The translations under genes were made by a program, and so were the position numbers. A stretch of DNA of 6,895 nt from contig CAZFHZ010000154.1 of assembly GCA_964519015.1 (NCBI GenBank), positions 1-6,895 of the forward strand. The letters are read 5' to 3'. Positions 6,254-6,895 of this stretch are shown in pieces; within the stretch, counting starts at the first letter, position 1, and each line of letters starts with the position of its first letter. The stretch is from CAZFHZ01 sp964519015 (GTDB lineage Bacteria > Blakebacterota > Blakebacteria > Blakebacterales > CAYUVJ01). The notes under the pieces were generated by a model. It was not told the origin of the DNA, ran no database searches, and was given only the letters and a program-made list of their open reading frames with translations.

Positions 6254-6276
6254 TACCCATAAGATTACTATGGGTA
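6254..6276 (-). promoter_or_regulatory. Palindromic operator candidate of the padR-permease operon
   Basis: TACCCATA (6254-6261) and TATGGGTA (6269-6276) are perfect 8-bp inverted repeats with a 7-base centre (AGATTAC), 38 bases upstream of the padR start and in an AT-rich island. PadR dimers bind palindromes of this size. The promoter itself is not resolved: AT-rich candidates lie within and just upstream of the palindrome (TAATCT, GTTATATC on the minus strand). Confidence 0.6.
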
Positions 6277-6325
6277 CACTAGGATATAACGCTGATTCAC
6301 TCGTGAGGTTGCATCAAATTTAAAG

Positions 6326-6430
6326 GCGAAGGGATCATACCAGTTCCCATTCCGAACACGGTCGTCAAGCCCTCCTGCGCCGATGGTACTTTGGGGTTCA
6401 CCCCCCTGGGAGAATAGGTCGCTGCCGGTA
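6326..6430 (+). pseudogene. Nearly complete degenerate 5S rRNA (copy 4)
   Basis: These 105 bases align without gaps to 447-551 of the intact 5S gene with seven differences (98 of 105). They include the CCGAACACGG block, loop E and the 3' helix I strand. The first ~15-18 bases of 5S are replaced by unrelated AT-rich sequence, so helix I cannot form and the RNA should not be incorporated into ribosomes. A weak similarity (TGAGGTTG versus TGAGCTTG of the parent) at 6304-6311 suggests the copy may once have been full length and then lost its 5' strand. It lies just upstream of, and opposite in direction to, the padR operon. A hairpin follows it, as at the true 5S. Confidence 0.92.
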
Positions 6431-6458
6431 TTTGATCCACGCAACCCCAAACGGACAT

Positions 6459-6480
6459 CGAACCCCTGGGGGGTTCGTCT
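6459..6480 (+). terminator. Hairpin downstream of 5S copy 4
   Basis: CGAACCCC (6459-6466) and GGGGTTCG (6470-6477) form an 8-bp stem with a 3-base loop, followed by TCTTAG. It begins 28 bases after the 5S-like end and resembles an intrinsic terminator with a short T run. Its sequence differs from the hairpins after copies 1 and 2. Confidence 0.6.
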
Positions 6481-6587
6481 TAGACTTTCCGCCACCTCTG
6501 GCAGGCCTGTCGTGCGATTGAGAAAGCGGGCTTCCCGGAGAACTGAACCCACCCGTGTGCACTCTCACGGGCTCCCCCGGAAGGGAT

Positions 6588-6895
6588 TCAAGGCCGGTGT
6601 AGAGGGTTCCCTACGGGCGGCAGCCGGCCGCTGAGGCGAAGTTCGGTCGCCGCCTCAGAGAAGTTCCCGGCCACTTCGTCGGTGACCTTGAGAGTGAGCC
6701 GGTACGTTCGGAGTCTCGGCTCGGGTATGACCACCCGCAGGTTCTCCGCCGTCCGGGTGGTGATGCCGCTCCGGCGCCAGCTGGTGGCGACGGTGCGCTG
6801 CTCGTTCGTCCGACCCACGGCCGCCCGGAACAGCTCCGCGATGACCTCAACCAGCCCCCCGCCCTCACCTTCCGTGACACTCAGGGCGATGGTGT
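6588..6895 (-). CDS. C-terminal end of an unidentified protein (partial)
   Basis: An open frame on the minus strand runs from the window edge to a TGA at 6590-6588 and encodes the last ~101 residues of a protein whose start lies outside the window. It begins TIALSVTEGEGGGLVEVIAELF and contains the strand-rich segment LRVVIPEPRLRTYRLTLKVTDEVAGNFSEAATELRL. The pattern R-x-Y-R-L-x-L-x-V-x-D-x-x-x-G is what one sees in beta-sandwich tails such as those at the end of GWxTD-domain proteins of the same bacterial groups. That match is only by eye. An internal GTG at 6818 is not taken as the start, because the frame stays open and protein-like upstream of it. A 6-bp hairpin (CCCGTG/CACGGG, 6552-6571) lies after the stop, without a T run. 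Confidence 0.6.
   Translation of the reverse strand, partial: TIALSVTEGEGGGLVEVIAELFRAAVGRTNEQRTVATSWRRSGITTRTAENLRVVIPEPRLRTYRLTLKVTDEVAGNFSEAATELRLSGRLPPVGNPLHRP

Noticed and set aside
552..6895. Classical integron, transposon or CRISPR array
   Set aside because: I see no integrase, transposase, attC-like folded site with core triplets, terminal inverted repeats, or regularly spaced repeats. The 5S pieces are too few, unequal and too far apart for a CRISPR array.

Overview
The window starts inside the last part of a 23S rRNA gene, runs through an intact 5S rRNA gene and its terminator, and continues into accessory DNA. Base composition is high-GC with AT-rich islands at promoters. The pairing of a PadR-type regulator with a long two-module MacB/FtsX permease that has its own N-terminal prefix domain and no ATPase beside it is typical of Acidobacteriota, Gemmatimonadota and some neighbouring uncultured phyla. 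That points to a bacterium of this kind, but the phylum cannot be fixed from the window alone.

Layout: 1-336, 3' end of 23S; 433-551, complete 5S; 562-592, rrn terminator. Then come: 701-1310, a HicA/HicB toxin-antitoxin pair; 1346-1406, a fragment of the 3' half of 5S with its own perfect hairpin; 1582-3068, a three-gene HipB/HipS/HipT toxin-antitoxin operon; 3127-3160, a short internally deleted 5S fragment; 6216-3191 (minus strand), a PadR regulator and an 894-residue orphan ABC-type permease overlapping by 4 bases; 6326-6430, a nearly complete 5S copy with a ruined 5' arm, followed by another hairpin; and 6895-6588 (minus strand), the C-terminal end of an unidentified protein.

The main observation is that one real 5S gene and three 5S-derived pieces, all on the plus strand and all keeping the 3' half, punctuate the window and mark off unrelated gene modules: hicAB, then hipBST, then padR-permease. 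Three of the four copies carry a GC-rich hairpin just downstream, each of different sequence. This resembles a stepwise-built array of cassettes inserted at the 3' part of the 5S gene, a layout known for tRNA-targeting elements but not one I recognise for 5S rRNA. No recombinase is visible in the window, so mobility is inference.

The two toxin-antitoxin operons each have an operator-like repeat over their promoter, and the padR operon has a clean palindrome, so each module appears to carry its own autoregulation. Nothing suggests that the modules act in one shared pathway.
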